A DNA stretch of 64,000 bases from JACQFV01 sp964593585 (GTDB lineage: Bacteria > Zixibacteria > MSB-5A5 > WJJR01): positions 124,001-188,000 of the forward strand of contig CAZQIZ010000001.1 in assembly GCA_964593585.1 (NCBI GenBank), read 5' to 3'. A program made the translations under genes and the position numbers. The number at the start of each line of letters is the position of its first letter. The first letter of the stretch is position 1. The notes under the pieces were generated by a model, which saw only the letters and a list, made by a program, of their open reading frames with translations, did no database searches and had not been told where the DNA came from. Shown piece by piece: positions 1 through 8,399 of this stretch.

Positions 1-498
1 CAGGAGGTGCGCGATTTGGAGGCGGCCGGGGCGCGCTACATCCAGATCGATGAGCCCGCCATCTCGACCCGTCCGGCCGAGATTGACCTGGCGATCGAAG
101 CGATGGGGATTGTCACCGATGGCATCCGCGCCACCACCATCAGTCACATCTGCTACGGCGACTTCGCCCGCATCTACCCGCGCATCCTCGATCTGCCGGT
201 CGATGTGCTCGACCTCGAGTTCGCCAACTCCCAGTTTGCCAACCTCGAAATCTTCCGCCGGCCGAAGTTCACCAAAAAGATCAGCGTCGGCGTCATTGAC
301 GTGCACTCGCACCGTGTCGAGAGCGTGCGCGAAGTCAAAGACGCGATCAAACGCGCCCTGACCGTCTTCGATCCCGAACAGGTCTGGATCGACCCCGACT
401 GCGGCCTGAAGACACGCACCGTGGCCGAGGCGATCGACAAAATGCGGGTCATGGTCGAGGCGACACGCGAAGTGAGACGGGAACTGGGCTTCGCCTGA
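1..498 (+). CDS. metE: Cobalamin-independent methionine synthase (MetE-type), C-terminal part, truncated by window start
   Basis: The reading frame is already open at the first base, so the true start lies upstream; only about 165 C-terminal residues are seen. MetE-family enzymes transfer a methyl group from a folate to homocysteine, using a zinc bound by His, Cys, Glu and Cys. All expected ligand contexts are visible in order: HICYGD (His and Cys), DLEFAN (Glu) and DPDCGLKTR (Cys), together with the IDEPA motif near the visible N-terminus. The next gene, encoding another homocysteine methyltransferase, begins about 15 bases after the stop, so the two are probably co-transcribed. Whether the whole protein is a two-domain MetE or a shorter core-MetE form cannot be told from this fragment. 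Confidence 0.85.
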   Translation, partial: QEVRDLEAAGARYIQIDEPAISTRPAEIDLAIEAMGIVTDGIRATTISHICYGDFARIYPRILDLPVDVLDLEFANSQFANLEIFRRPKFTKKISVGVIDVHSHRVESVREVKDAIKRALTVFDPEQVWIDPDCGLKTRTVAEAIDKMRVMVEATREVRRELGFA

Positions 499-513
499 GC
501 GATGGAAGGTCTG

Positions 514-2424
514 ATGTCCAACGAATCACCCCGCCATCCTTTCCTGCAGCGTCTGGCTGAGGCGCCGCTTCTGGCCGATGGCGGCATGGGGACGATGCTT
601 TACAGCCGGGGGGTGTCGTTCGAACGCTGTTTCGATGCGCTCAATCTCAGCGAACGCGGCATTGTCCTCGGCATCCATCAAGACTACCTGCGCGCCGGGG
701 CGCAACTGATCGAAACCAACACCTTCGGCGGCAATCGGGTGCGTCTGGCGCACCATGGCCTCGAGGGCCGGGTCCGGGACATTAATTATGAGGGCGCGCG
801 CATTGCCCGTGAGGCGCGCGAAATCATCGGCGCCGATGTCTTTGTCGCCGGCGCGATCGGTCCGCTGGGCAAGAATCTCACACCGCTGGGGACCATCACG
901 CCGCGTCAGGCGCAGGAGGCCTTCGCCGAGCAGGCCGCCGCTCTGCTGGAAGGCGGCGTCGATCTGTTCATCATCGAGACCATCTCCGACCCGGCCGAGA
1001 TGTCGGCCGCGGTTGCCGCAATACGCGCACTGACCGATCTGCCCATTGTCGCCGAGATGACCTTTACCGAGGAGGGCACGACCTTCACCGGACGTTCCCC
1101 CGAGGAGATCGGCGCCTTCCTCCATCAGCTTCCCGTCGATGTCATCGGCGCCAACTGTTCGGTTGGTCCGCAGGCGATGCTGGAAGTGATCGCGCGCCTG
1201 GCGTCGGTTGTGCGCAAGCCGTTGGCGGCGATGCCGAATGCCGGCATGCCGCGGCTGGTCGACGGACGTTTTGTTTATCCGTCGCATCCGGCCTACTTCG
1301 CCGGAATCGCCGGTGCGTTTCTGGCGCAGGGGGTGCGTTTAATTGGCGGCTGCTGCGGCACCACCCCCGAACACATCACCGCGATGCGCGATGTCCTCGC
1401 CGGCTGGAGGCCCGCGTTACCGGGCCCTAAGTCGGTGACATTCGTCTCGACCCCGCCGGTCGAACGGTCCGCGGCGGGAACGAGCGCGCGCACCAATTCG
1501 CGATTTGCCTCTGAACTCGGACGTCGCTTTCAGGTGTCGGTTGAACTCGATCCGCCGAAGGGCACCAACCCGGCCAAGGTCATCGACGGGGCGCGTCTCT
1601 GCCGCGCCGCCGGCGCCGATGCGGTCAATATCGGCGACTCGCCGATGGCCCGCGTCCGCATGAGCGCCATCGCCACCGCCGCGCTGGTCGAACGCGAGGC
1701 CGGCATCGAGACGGTCCTGCATTTCACCTGCCGCGACCGCAACCTGATGGGCATCCAATCCGATCTGATTGGCGCCCATGCCCTCGGCATCCGTCATGTT
1801 CTCGCCATCACCGGCGATCCGCCGGCGGTGGGGGATTACCCCAATGTCACCGGCGTCTTCGATGTCGATTCGATCGGCCTGACCCGCATTCTCGCCGGGC
1901 TCAATCGCGGCGAGGATTTCGCCGGCGCTTCCATTGGCCATCCCACCGACTTCGCCATCGGCGTCGCGCTTAATCCGGTCGCCCCTGACTGGGCGCGCGA
2001 ACTCGAGCGCTTCCGCGCCAAGGTCGATGCCGGAGCGCAGTTTGCCTTCACGCAGCCGCTCTACCAGATCGCGCCGCTGGAACGGGTATTGAAAGCCATA
2101 CAGGGATTCCGCATTCCGGTCTTCCTTGGGCTTCTGCCGTTGATGTCATTCCGTCATGCCTGGTTTCTGCACAACGAAGTCCCCGGTATTGAAATTCCAC
2201 CGGCAGAACTCGAGCGGATGAAGCGCGCCGGGATGCGTGGCGCCGATGAGGGAGTAGCCATCTGCCGCGCGCTTCTGGAACAGGCACGGCCCATGGTCGA
2301 TGGCGTGTATCTCATGCCGTCGTTCGGACGGTACGAGACCTGCTTACAGGTCATCGACGGCTTCGTCGATCGCCCGGCTAAGCCCTTTATAGACGATGTG
2401 ATGCCGGATCACGTTAATGCATAA
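514..2424 (+). CDS. Bifunctional homocysteine S-methyltransferase / methylenetetrahydrofolate reductase
   Basis: This is a fusion of two methionine-cycle enzymes in 636 residues. Residues 1 to about 310 form a Pfam S-methyl_trans (BHMT-like) barrel: GGMGTMLYSRG near the start, Cys215 in GANCSVGP and the Cys280-Cys281 pair in GGCCGTTPEH, the zinc ligands. Residues of about 345 to 625 are a MetF-type reductase with FTCRDRN and AITGDPP, which makes 5-methyltetrahydrofolate. A fusion of this order is known from Bacillus YitJ-like proteins. An ATG at 502 is in frame, but the ATG at 514 has a GGAAGG ribosome-binding site four bases upstream and is preferred. It follows the metE-like gene closely, so the pair likely supplies methionine. 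Confidence 0.9.
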   Translation: MSNESPRHPFLQRLAEAPLLADGGMGTMLYSRGVSFERCFDALNLSERGIVLGIHQDYLRAGAQLIETNTFGGNRVRLAHHGLEGRVRDINYEGARIAREAREIIGADVFVAGAIGPLGKNLTPLGTITPRQAQEAFAEQAAALLEGGVDLFIIETISDPAEMSAAVAAIRALTDLPIVAEMTFTEEGTTFTGRSPEEIGAFLHQLPVDVIGANCSVGPQAMLEVIARLASVVRKPLAAMPNAGMPRLVDGRFVYPSHPAYFAGIAGAFLAQGVRLIGGCCGTTPEHITAMRDVLAGWRPALPGPKSVTFVSTPPVERSAAGTSARTNSRFASELGRRFQVSVELDPPKGTNPAKVIDGARLCRAAGADAVNIGDSPMARVRMSAIATAALVEREAGIETVLHFTCRDRNLMGIQSDLIGAHALGIRHVLAITGDPPAVGDYPNVTGVFDVDSIGLTRILAGLNRGEDFAGASIGHPTDFAIGVALNPVAPDWARELERFRAKVDAGAQFAFTQPLYQIAPLERVLKAIQGFRIPVFLGLLPLMSFRHAWFLHNEVPGIEIPPAELERMKRAGMRGADEGVAICRALLEQARPMVDGVYLMPSFGRYETCLQVIDGFVDRPAKPFIDDVMPDHVNA

Positions 2425-2439
2425 CGTGAGGCAGGACTC

Positions 2440-2982
2440 TCAGCGTCGCTTTCCGTTCGGACGGGCTTCGGCCCCTTCGAGCTCCAGAAGTGCGCGCTTG
2501 TAGGACAAACTCCCCGAAAATCCACCCAGCCGTTTCCCGGCCGCCAGCACCCGGTGGCAGGGGACAACCGGTGGAAACGGGTTTTTCCCCATTGCTTGGC
2601 CAACCGCCCGGGCGCCGCCCGGCGATCCGGCTTTCGCAGCCACTTCGCCGTAGGACAAAGTCTGCCCATAGGGAATCCGGGCACAGACCTGCAGCGCCTT
2701 GCGGGTGAAGCCGGACACGCGCGACCAGTCGATGGCCATGGCAAACTCGCGCCGTTTGCCGTCGAAATACTCGGCGAGCGCCTTGCGTGTCGCGGCGGTG
2801 GCGCGCTCATCCTCGACAAACGCCACCCCGTCGTCGGTCAGTTCGGCCAGAAACCGGGCGCGGTCGGTTCCATAGTTGATCCGCCACAGGCCGTGCGGCC
2901 CTTCGGCGAACCAGACCTCGCCGAAGTCGGATGTGCCCAAATGCGAAACGCGAATCATTGGTTGTGACTGGCTGGCGCTCAT
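2440..2982 (-). CDS. ogt: Methylated-DNA--[protein]-cysteine S-methyltransferase
   Basis: This suicide DNA-repair protein removes alkyl groups from O6 of guanine onto its own cysteine. The 180-residue protein has the diagnostic VVPCHRV motif with acceptor Cys142, and the upstream helix-turn-helix region (RIPYGQTLSYGEVAAKAG) typical of the Ogt/MGMT C-terminal domain. The N-terminal roughly 85 residues are the weakly conserved ribonuclease-like domain, as in Ogt rather than the bifunctional Ada. The start ATG has a GGGAGGAA ribosome-binding site. It is convergent with the fused methyltransferase-reductase gene, whose stop lies 15 bases away, and transcribed alone. Confidence 0.93.
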   Translation of the reverse strand: MSASQSQPMIRVSHLGTSDFGEVWFAEGPHGLWRINYGTDRARFLAELTDDGVAFVEDERATAATRKALAEYFDGKRREFAMAIDWSRVSGFTRKALQVCARIPYGQTLSYGEVAAKAGSPGGARAVGQAMGKNPFPPVVPCHRVLAAGKRLGGFSGSLSYKRALLELEGAEARPNGKRR

Positions 2983-3094
2983 TGTTCCTCCCGTGTTGTC
3001 CTAGACGGTGGTACGCAACCGGCGTCGGCTCGGCCATCACTTTCTTTGGCATCATTGCCCTTGCCCGCACCAGTCTGTGCGCTAACTTGCCGCC

Positions 3095-4171
3095 ATGTCC
3101 GAGGTGACGATCAAACGCGAGCACGTCTTTCTCGCCGCCCTGCTGGCGTTTATCGTCGGCGTCTTCGTGCTCTTCTACAAGCTGATCGTGCCGTTTTTCG
3201 CCCCGATCGCCTGGGCGGTGGTCTTCGTGGTGACCTGCAGCCCGGCGCACCGTTGGCTGGCGGCGCGGGTGCGTCCGCGCGGACTGGCGGCGTTGATCTC
3301 CACCGCCGCGGTCGCCATCCTCATTCTCGGTCCGTCAATCTGGCTGGTCGTCACTCTGGTCGGGGAAGCGCGGAACCTGTACGAGTGGATTCAGTCGGGC
3401 GATTGGACCTCCGAGGCGATCACCGAACTGGCCCATCGCATCGACCCGGTCATCCAGACGCTGGGGGAAAAGCTCGGCGGGTTCGTCGACCTGTCGAAGT
3501 GGGACTTCCAAAGCGTCGCGCTCAACTTCATCGGCAAGCTCAGCAAATGGATTGTCGACAACACCACCGCCACGCTGGCCAACATCGGCAAGGTGGCGCT
3601 CCAGTTTTTGATGATGCTGCTGACGATGTATTATCTCTTCAAGGATGGCGCGCCGCTGTTTGAAAACGTGCGCGCCTCGATCCCCCTGCCGCGGGAACGC
3701 GCCGGCCAGATGCTTTCCCACGTGACCGATGTGGTGCGGGCTACGATTTACGGCGGGTTGGTGGTGGCGGCGATCCAGGGAACATTGGGCGGGCTGCTCT
3801 TCCTGATTCTCGGCCTGCCGTCGCCGGTGTTCTGGGGCGCGGTGATGGCGTTTTTCGCGCTCATTCCCCTGCTCGGCGCCTTCGTTGTCTATGTGCCCGC
3901 CGCGATCATCCTCTTTGCGGGCGGCTCGTATGTCAAGGCCGTCGTCGTGCTGGCGGTCGGGGCCGCGGTAGTGTCGCAAATTGACAATTTCCTGCGTCCG
4001 ATGCTGATCTCCGGACGCACCCAGATGCACCCGCTGCTGCTGTTTTTCTCCATCGCCGGCGGTGTAAGCGTGTTTGGATTGCTCGGTTTGGTAATGGGCC
4101 CGGTGGTGGCCGCGCTGTTTGTCGGTCTCTTCGAAATCTACCGTATGACGATCCACGCCTCCGAGCCGTAG
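3095..4171 (+). CDS. AI-2E family transporter (PF01594-type permease)
   Basis: The 358-residue protein is an integral inner-membrane permease with about eight hydrophobic segments: two near residues 8-45, one near 68-90, then a long soluble insertion (about 95-205), and a C-terminal cluster around 210-350. This pattern is that of the AI-2E/TqsA/YdiK family, whose members export autoinducer-2 or small ions; the substrate cannot be read from sequence. The C-terminal QIDNFLRPMLISGRTQMHP segment is characteristic of the family. No clear ribosome-binding site precedes the ATG. It is a single gene, followed by a 200-base gap before the STAS gene. Confidence 0.85.
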   Translation: MSEVTIKREHVFLAALLAFIVGVFVLFYKLIVPFFAPIAWAVVFVVTCSPAHRWLAARVRPRGLAALISTAAVAILILGPSIWLVVTLVGEARNLYEWIQSGDWTSEAITELAHRIDPVIQTLGEKLGGFVDLSKWDFQSVALNFIGKLSKWIVDNTTATLANIGKVALQFLMMLLTMYYLFKDGAPLFENVRASIPLPRERAGQMLSHVTDVVRATIYGGLVVAAIQGTLGGLLFLILGLPSPVFWGAVMAFFALIPLLGAFVVYVPAAIILFAGGSYVKAVVVLAVGAAVVSQIDNFLRPMLISGRTQMHPLLLFFSIAGGVSVFGLLGLVMGPVVAALFVGLFEIYRMTIHASEP

Positions 4172-4372
4172 GCACTCCCCGTATCCTGACATCTCCAGAT
4201 GCTCTCCCGCGCCCGGCTCCGGCGACGCCCGTTGACCGGCGGGTGAAGGAAAGGGCGTTCGCGCCGATACCTCTCCATAGGGTAGGGCGGTCGGGAGGCG
4301 GTCCACATTCCCGTCGGCAGGGAGATGGTCGCATCGATCCCGGCTGCGGGCCGGAGAGAGAGGGGCGGTCGT

Positions 4373-4738
4373 ATGGAACTGCGCCTGGAGAGTCATCAAA
4401 CGGTCGACATCATCGCCGTCAGCGGTCGTCTCGATCTGGTCAGCTCAAGCGCTCTGAAGGACATGATCCGCCAACGCCTGGCCGATCGCCGGGTGAATCT
4501 GGTCATCGACATGGAGAAGGTGCACTTCATCAACAGCTCCGGTCTGGGCGCGTTGATCTCCTGTCTGCGCGATGTGCGGCTGTCGGGGGGGCGGCTGACA
4601 CTTTGCCGTCTGACGCCCTACATCGAAGAGATCTTTGCCTTGACGAACCTGGTCCGTGTGTTTGACTGCTATCCCGGCGTGACCGAAGCGCTGGACTCCT
4701 ACGATCATGGGCCGCGCGCCGCGGCCCTGCGGGGATAG
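4373..4738 (+). CDS. STAS-domain anti-sigma factor antagonist
   Basis: A 121-residue single-domain protein of the SpoIIAA/RsbV type. It contains the motif INSSGLGALISCLR, in which one of the Ser55/Ser56 pair is the expected phosphorylation site; the phosphorylated form releases the partner anti-sigma kinase in the known family. The frame is open further upstream, but the ATG at 4373 begins the typical MELRLESHQ strand and follows a purine-rich stretch. It opens a signalling block with two receivers, a histidine kinase and a sigma-54 activator. No RsbW-like anti-sigma kinase is present in the window, so its partner is unknown. Confidence 0.88.
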   Translation: MELRLESHQTVDIIAVSGRLDLVSSSALKDMIRQRLADRRVNLVIDMEKVHFINSSGLGALISCLRDVRLSGGRLTLCRLTPYIEEIFALTNLVRVFDCYPGVTEALDSYDHGPRAAALRG

Positions 4739-4752
4739 TCGCCTGGTAGCCC

Positions 4753-5175
4753 ATGAGCGCCGGTATGACCACAAAACCCAAACTGCTGATCGTCGACGAC
4801 GAACTTCTGATCCGCGATCTGCTCTACGACTACTTCAAGAGCCGCGACTACGAGATCACCGTGGCCGACTCGGGCCAGGGCGCGCTGGCGCAGATGGAGG
4901 AAACCCGCTTCGACACGATCATCCTCGATCTGAAGATGCCGGATATGGACGGGCTGGAATTGGCCAGCCGCATCCGGGCCTCCGGTGAGCAGGTGCCGAT
5001 CATCTTCATGACCGGCTACCCATCGATGGACAGCGCGATTGAGGCGGTGCGCCGTCAGGCGGCCGACTACTTCATCAAGCCGTTCAATTTGAAGCAAATG
5101 AACAAGGCGGTGGAGAACGCGCTCATCCGCGCGGGATGCCCGGTTCCGCCCGCCAGCCCGGAGGCCACCCTGTGA
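4753..5175 (+). CDS. Single-domain response regulator (first of two)
   Basis: The 140-residue protein is a CheY-like receiver with no output domain. The acidic pair VDDE, phospho-acceptor Asp59 in ILDLKMPD, the Thr of FMTGYPS and the Lys of FIKPF are all in place, so it should be phosphorylatable. A second in-frame ATG at 4765 could also be the start. Its last bases overlap the next receiver gene at a GTGA junction, indicating translational coupling. Lacking DNA-binding or enzymatic output, it probably relays phosphate or binds a partner such as the STAS protein or kinase next door (inference). Confidence 0.9.
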   Translation: MSAGMTTKPKLLIVDDELLIRDLLYDYFKSRDYEITVADSGQGALAQMEETRFDTIILDLKMPDMDGLELASRIRASGEQVPIIFMTGYPSMDSAIEAVRRQAADYFIKPFNLKQMNKAVENALIRAGCPVPPASPEATL

Positions 5176-5642
5176 GCGACGCTTACACCCCCCGCATCCT
5201 CGTTGTCGACGACGAGCAATTCATCCGTGACTTGCTCGCGGATTTTTTTGGCAAGAGCGACTACCAGGTGGTGACCGCCGGCGACGGCGAAAGCGCGATC
5301 GCCGCCTGCCGGCAGAGTCGATTCGAAGTCGCACTCGTTGACCTGAAGATGCCCGACCAGACCGGCACCGATGTCCTGGCCGAGCTGCGCGCGATCGACC
5401 CCGGCCTGCCGGTGATCATCATGACCGGCTACCCGACCATTGACGCGTCGATTGAGGCGATCCGCCGCGGCGCACACGATTTTGTCGTCAAGCCGTTCCG
5501 TCTGCAGGAGCTCAAGGAGCGCATCGACCGGGCTGTCCGCGCGCGGGCGATAGCGCGCGACATCGAGGAGTTGCGTGCCCGCCTGACGGCCGTGGAGGCC
5601 GAACTGCGCGAGTACCGCGCGCGTTTGCACGCGATCGCCTGA
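5172..5642 (+). CDS. Single-domain response regulator with C-terminal coiled coil (second of two)
   Basis: A 156-residue receiver starting at the GTG that overlaps the previous stop. Asp57 in VDLKMPD is the phospho-acceptor, and IIMTGYP and VVKPF supply the conserved Thr and Lys. Unlike its neighbour it carries a C-terminal extension of about 35 residues rich in Arg, Glu, Ala and Leu with heptad character (IEELRARLTAVEAELREY), likely a short coiled coil for dimerisation or docking to the kinase. The two adjacent receivers look like a duplication with divergence. Confidence 0.9.
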   Translation: MSDAYTPRILVVDDEQFIRDLLADFFGKSDYQVVTAGDGESAIAACRQSRFEVALVDLKMPDQTGTDVLAELRAIDPGLPVIIMTGYPTIDASIEAIRRGAHDFVVKPFRLQELKERIDRAVRARAIARDIEELRARLTAVEAELREYRARLHAIA

Positions 5643-5720
5643 ACCGCCGCCCTACTTCCACCACGCGCTTTTGACCTTGCGCCGGGTAACCGCCGGGATA
5701 TATTCGACCGGAGGGGTGCC

Positions 5721-6572
5721 ATGGCCGATCGTCGCAAAACCTTTACTGCCACCGAGCCGGGCGCGGCGGTGATTGACGTTGCCGCCGACGATCCGGAGTC
5801 GTTGCGCCGCGCGTTGGGGCGTCTGGAGGAGCACCAGCGTCTGCTGGCGGCCGAGATTGCGCGGCTGCGCGCGCTCTCGTCGCTGGGCGAGGGGGTGGCG
5901 ACCATCGCCCACGAAATCCGCAATCCTCTTGGCGCGATCGCCGGCTTCGCCGAGCTGCTGGCGCGCCGCTGCGACGGTCATCCCGAATTGCGCGACATGT
6001 CGCAGAAGATCATGAGCGCCGCGCAGAACCTGAATGTCCTGGTCCAGCGACTGCTGGAGCTGGTGCGCAACGCGCCGATCCAGGTCCGGCCGGTCGAATG
6101 GCCGCACTTCCTCAACGCCACCCTCGACCAATTCGAGGAACAGTCGCGCCAACGCGGCGCGCGTCTGACGTTGGTGCGTCGCTGGCCGGAACGGCTGGGC
6201 GAGGGACGTGCCGATGCGCTCTGTCTGCGTCAGGCGGTGTGGAACGTGCTGGAGAACGCCGAGCAGGTCTCGTCCCCGTCGGGACAGATTGAAGTCGATG
6301 TCAGCGCCGACGCGCAAGGCGGGCTGCGGCTGCGCATCGCCGACCGCGGCCCGGGCATCGATCCGGCGCTGTTGCCGAGACTGTTCACTCCCTTTGTCAC
6401 GACACGCGAGCAGGGAACCGGGTTGGGACTGGCGACCGCGCGCAAGATCGTTGAGGCCCACGGCGGACGGATTGCCATCCGCAACCGCCGCGGCGGCGGC
6501 GCCGAAGTCGAAATCGACCTGCCCGGGGCCGCCGCGCCGACGCGGCTGGTCGACCCCCAAGGAGACGTCTGA
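5721..6572 (+). CDS. Soluble sensor histidine kinase without a recognisable sensor domain
   Basis: The 283-residue protein has a HisKA dimerisation domain (His64 in IAHEIRNPLGAIAGFAELL) and a HATPase_c domain (N-box NVLENA, G1 DRGPGID, F-box LFTPF, G2 GTGLGLA). Only about 50 residues precede the H-box, with coiled-coil character and no transmembrane segment, PAS or GAF domain, so input must come from a protein partner. The ATG follows a GGAGGGG ribosome-binding site. It ends one base into the NtrC-type regulator gene (TGATG junction), which is therefore its probable phosphotransfer target, along with the two free receivers upstream. Confidence 0.93.
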   Translation: MADRRKTFTATEPGAAVIDVAADDPESLRRALGRLEEHQRLLAAEIARLRALSSLGEGVATIAHEIRNPLGAIAGFAELLARRCDGHPELRDMSQKIMSAAQNLNVLVQRLLELVRNAPIQVRPVEWPHFLNATLDQFEEQSRQRGARLTLVRRWPERLGEGRADALCLRQAVWNVLENAEQVSSPSGQIEVDVSADAQGGLRLRIADRGPGIDPALLPRLFTPFVTTREQGTGLGLATARKIVEAHGGRIAIRNRRGGGAEVEIDLPGAAAPTRLVDPQGDV

Positions 6573-7963
6573 TGCCCGCCAACATCCTCGTCGTCGATGA
6601 CGACGCGCTGGTCAACGATTTCCTCGTTACCACTCTGCGCGAGGGCGCCTACAACGTCGACAATGTCTTCTCCGCCGAGGAGGCGTTGGGCCGGATCGGC
6701 GAACGCGACTACGATTTGGTGATCTCCGATGTGAAGATGCCGGGCATGGATGGCCTGTCGCTTTTGGACCGTCTGCAGTCGCTGGCGCCCGACACCGCCG
6801 TGGTGATCATGACCGGCTACGCCGAGATCAGCGACGCGGTCCGTGCGATGAAGGGCGGGGCGTTCGAGTATCTGGTCAAGCCGGTGGGCGCCGAGGCGAC
6901 CGAAGCGGTCGTCGCCCGGGCGCTGGAGTTCCGGCACCTCAAGCTGGAAAACCGGATGTTGCGCGATGTGGTCAGCCGGCGGGTCTCCGCCGAGTTGATC
7001 GGCGCGTCGGCGGCGATGCAGAAAGTATTTAATCTGATCGATGCCGTGGCCGGATCGCGGGCCACCGTGCTGATCACCGGCGAATCGGGCACCGGCAAGG
7101 AGTTGGTCGCGCGCGCCATCCACTTCCGCGGCAGCCGCGGCAACGGGCCGTTCAAGGCGATCAACTGCGCCGCGCTTCCCGAAACGCTCTTTGAAAGCGA
7201 GCTCTTCGGGCACGAGAAGGGGGCTTTCACCGGCGCCTTACGGCAGAAACGCGGGCTCTTCGAGCTCTGCGATGGCGGCACGCTGCTGCTTGATGAAATC
7301 TCCGAGATGACCACCGCCCTGCAGGCCAAACTGCTGCGCGTGCTGCAGGAGCGCGAGATCCAGCGGCTGGGGTCCGATCGCGCCTTGCCGGTCGATGTGC
7401 GCGTGATCGCCACCACCAACCGCCACCTGCCAACCGAAGTCGCCAACGGCAACTTCCGCGAGGACTTGTTCTATCGGCTCAACGTCGTGGTGATCGACCT
7501 GCCGCCGCTGCGCGAACGGCAGGGGGATATCCCGCCGCTGGTCGAGCATTTTCTGCGGCGGTTCAACCAGGAGAACAGCCGTTCGGTCAAACGAGTGAGC
7601 GACGCGGCGATGCGGCTTTTGGAGAGCTACCGCTGGCCGGGGAATGTGCGCGAGCTGGAAAACTATCTGGAGCGCGCGGTGGTAACCGCCTCGTCGGATG
7701 TGCTGACACCGGAGGACTTCCCGCGCGAACTGGCCACCGGCGGCCCGAAACCGAGGTCGAATCCCGTGGGCGTCGGCACCACCATTCACGACATGGAAAA
7801 GTGGCTGATCCTGGCGACGCTGGAGGCAGAGGGTAACAACCAGACCCGCGCCGCCGACCGCCTCGGAATTTCCTCGCGCACGCTGCGTAATAAGCTGTAT
7901 GAGTATGGACTGAAGACGCCCGGCGGCAACGGCCAGGAGGCCGTCGAGCCCCGGACGCGCTGA
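6572..7963 (+). CDS. Sigma-54-dependent NtrC-family response regulator
   Basis: A three-domain activator of 463 residues. The receiver (residues 1-120, Asp53 in ISDVKMPG) is followed by an AAA+ domain (about 143-380) with Walker A GESGTGKE, the sigma-54-contacting GAFTGA loop and Walker B GGTLLLDE, and a Fis-type helix-turn-helix at about 405-450 (NNQTRAADRLGISSRTLRNK). It should remodel sigma-54 RNA polymerase at promoters that cannot be identified here. Translation is coupled to the upstream kinase gene, with an AAGGAG ribosome-binding site inside the kinase end. Its central and C-terminal domains closely resemble the receiverless activator at 9881. Confidence 0.95.
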   Translation: MPANILVVDDDALVNDFLVTTLREGAYNVDNVFSAEEALGRIGERDYDLVISDVKMPGMDGLSLLDRLQSLAPDTAVVIMTGYAEISDAVRAMKGGAFEYLVKPVGAEATEAVVARALEFRHLKLENRMLRDVVSRRVSAELIGASAAMQKVFNLIDAVAGSRATVLITGESGTGKELVARAIHFRGSRGNGPFKAINCAALPETLFESELFGHEKGAFTGALRQKRGLFELCDGGTLLLDEISEMTTALQAKLLRVLQEREIQRLGSDRALPVDVRVIATTNRHLPTEVANGNFREDLFYRLNVVVIDLPPLRERQGDIPPLVEHFLRRFNQENSRSVKRVSDAAMRLLESYRWPGNVRELENYLERAVVTASSDVLTPEDFPRELATGGPKPRSNPVGVGTTIHDMEKWLILATLEAEGNNQTRAADRLGISSRTLRNKLYEYGLKTPGGNGQEAVEPRTR

Positions 7964-7982
7964 TCGTTCTGCGAGTGGTGCC

Positions 7983-8384
7983 ATGAAACAATTCTCCCGC
8001 ATGCTGCTGACCGCGGCGCTGCTGGCTGTCAGTGTGCCCTGCGCCGCGCAATCGCCGACGCTGACGCCGAAGGCCGACCTACTGTATCTGGTCAACGGAC
8101 GCCGTCCGATCTGGATGGGGCCTTTCATCCGCTACACCGTTTACGCCACGACCACGGTCGAGGCGCGCATCTATGGGCTGAGCGGCGAGCTGATTACGGT
8201 TATTCCGATTGGGCCGCAGGAGCCGGGGCAGTACACGGTGCCGTTTGATGGCACGTTGGACAACGGGACCATCGTCTTTGACGGGAAATACCTGTTTGAA
8301 CTCTACTTCGGCGATGACTACGCCGCCAAGTTCTGGTTTATCTGCCGTCCGCTGACGCAGTTCACCGACGAGCAGCCATCGTAA
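7983..8384 (+). CDS. Small secreted protein, FlgD/Ig-like fold suspected
   Basis: I do not recognise a named family. The 133-residue product starts with a clear signal peptide (KQFSRMLLTAALLAVSVPC then AAQS). The mature part is beta-rich with alternating hydrophobic residues and the segment IYGLSGELITVIPIGPQEPG, reminiscent of FlgD-like or bacterial Ig-like domains that describe a bent sheet and often end secreted proteins in FCB bacteria. It lies 19 bases after the sigma-54 regulator and 15 bases before the antiporter, so it is likely in the same transcript, possibly as a periplasmic accessory. Function is unknown. Confidence 0.6.
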   Translation: MKQFSRMLLTAALLAVSVPCAAQSPTLTPKADLLYLVNGRRPIWMGPFIRYTVYATTTVEARIYGLSGELITVIPIGPQEPGQYTVPFDGTLDNGTIVFDGKYLFELYFGDDYAAKFWFICRPLTQFTDEQPS

Positions 8385-8399
8385 AAACGGCGTAGGCGC

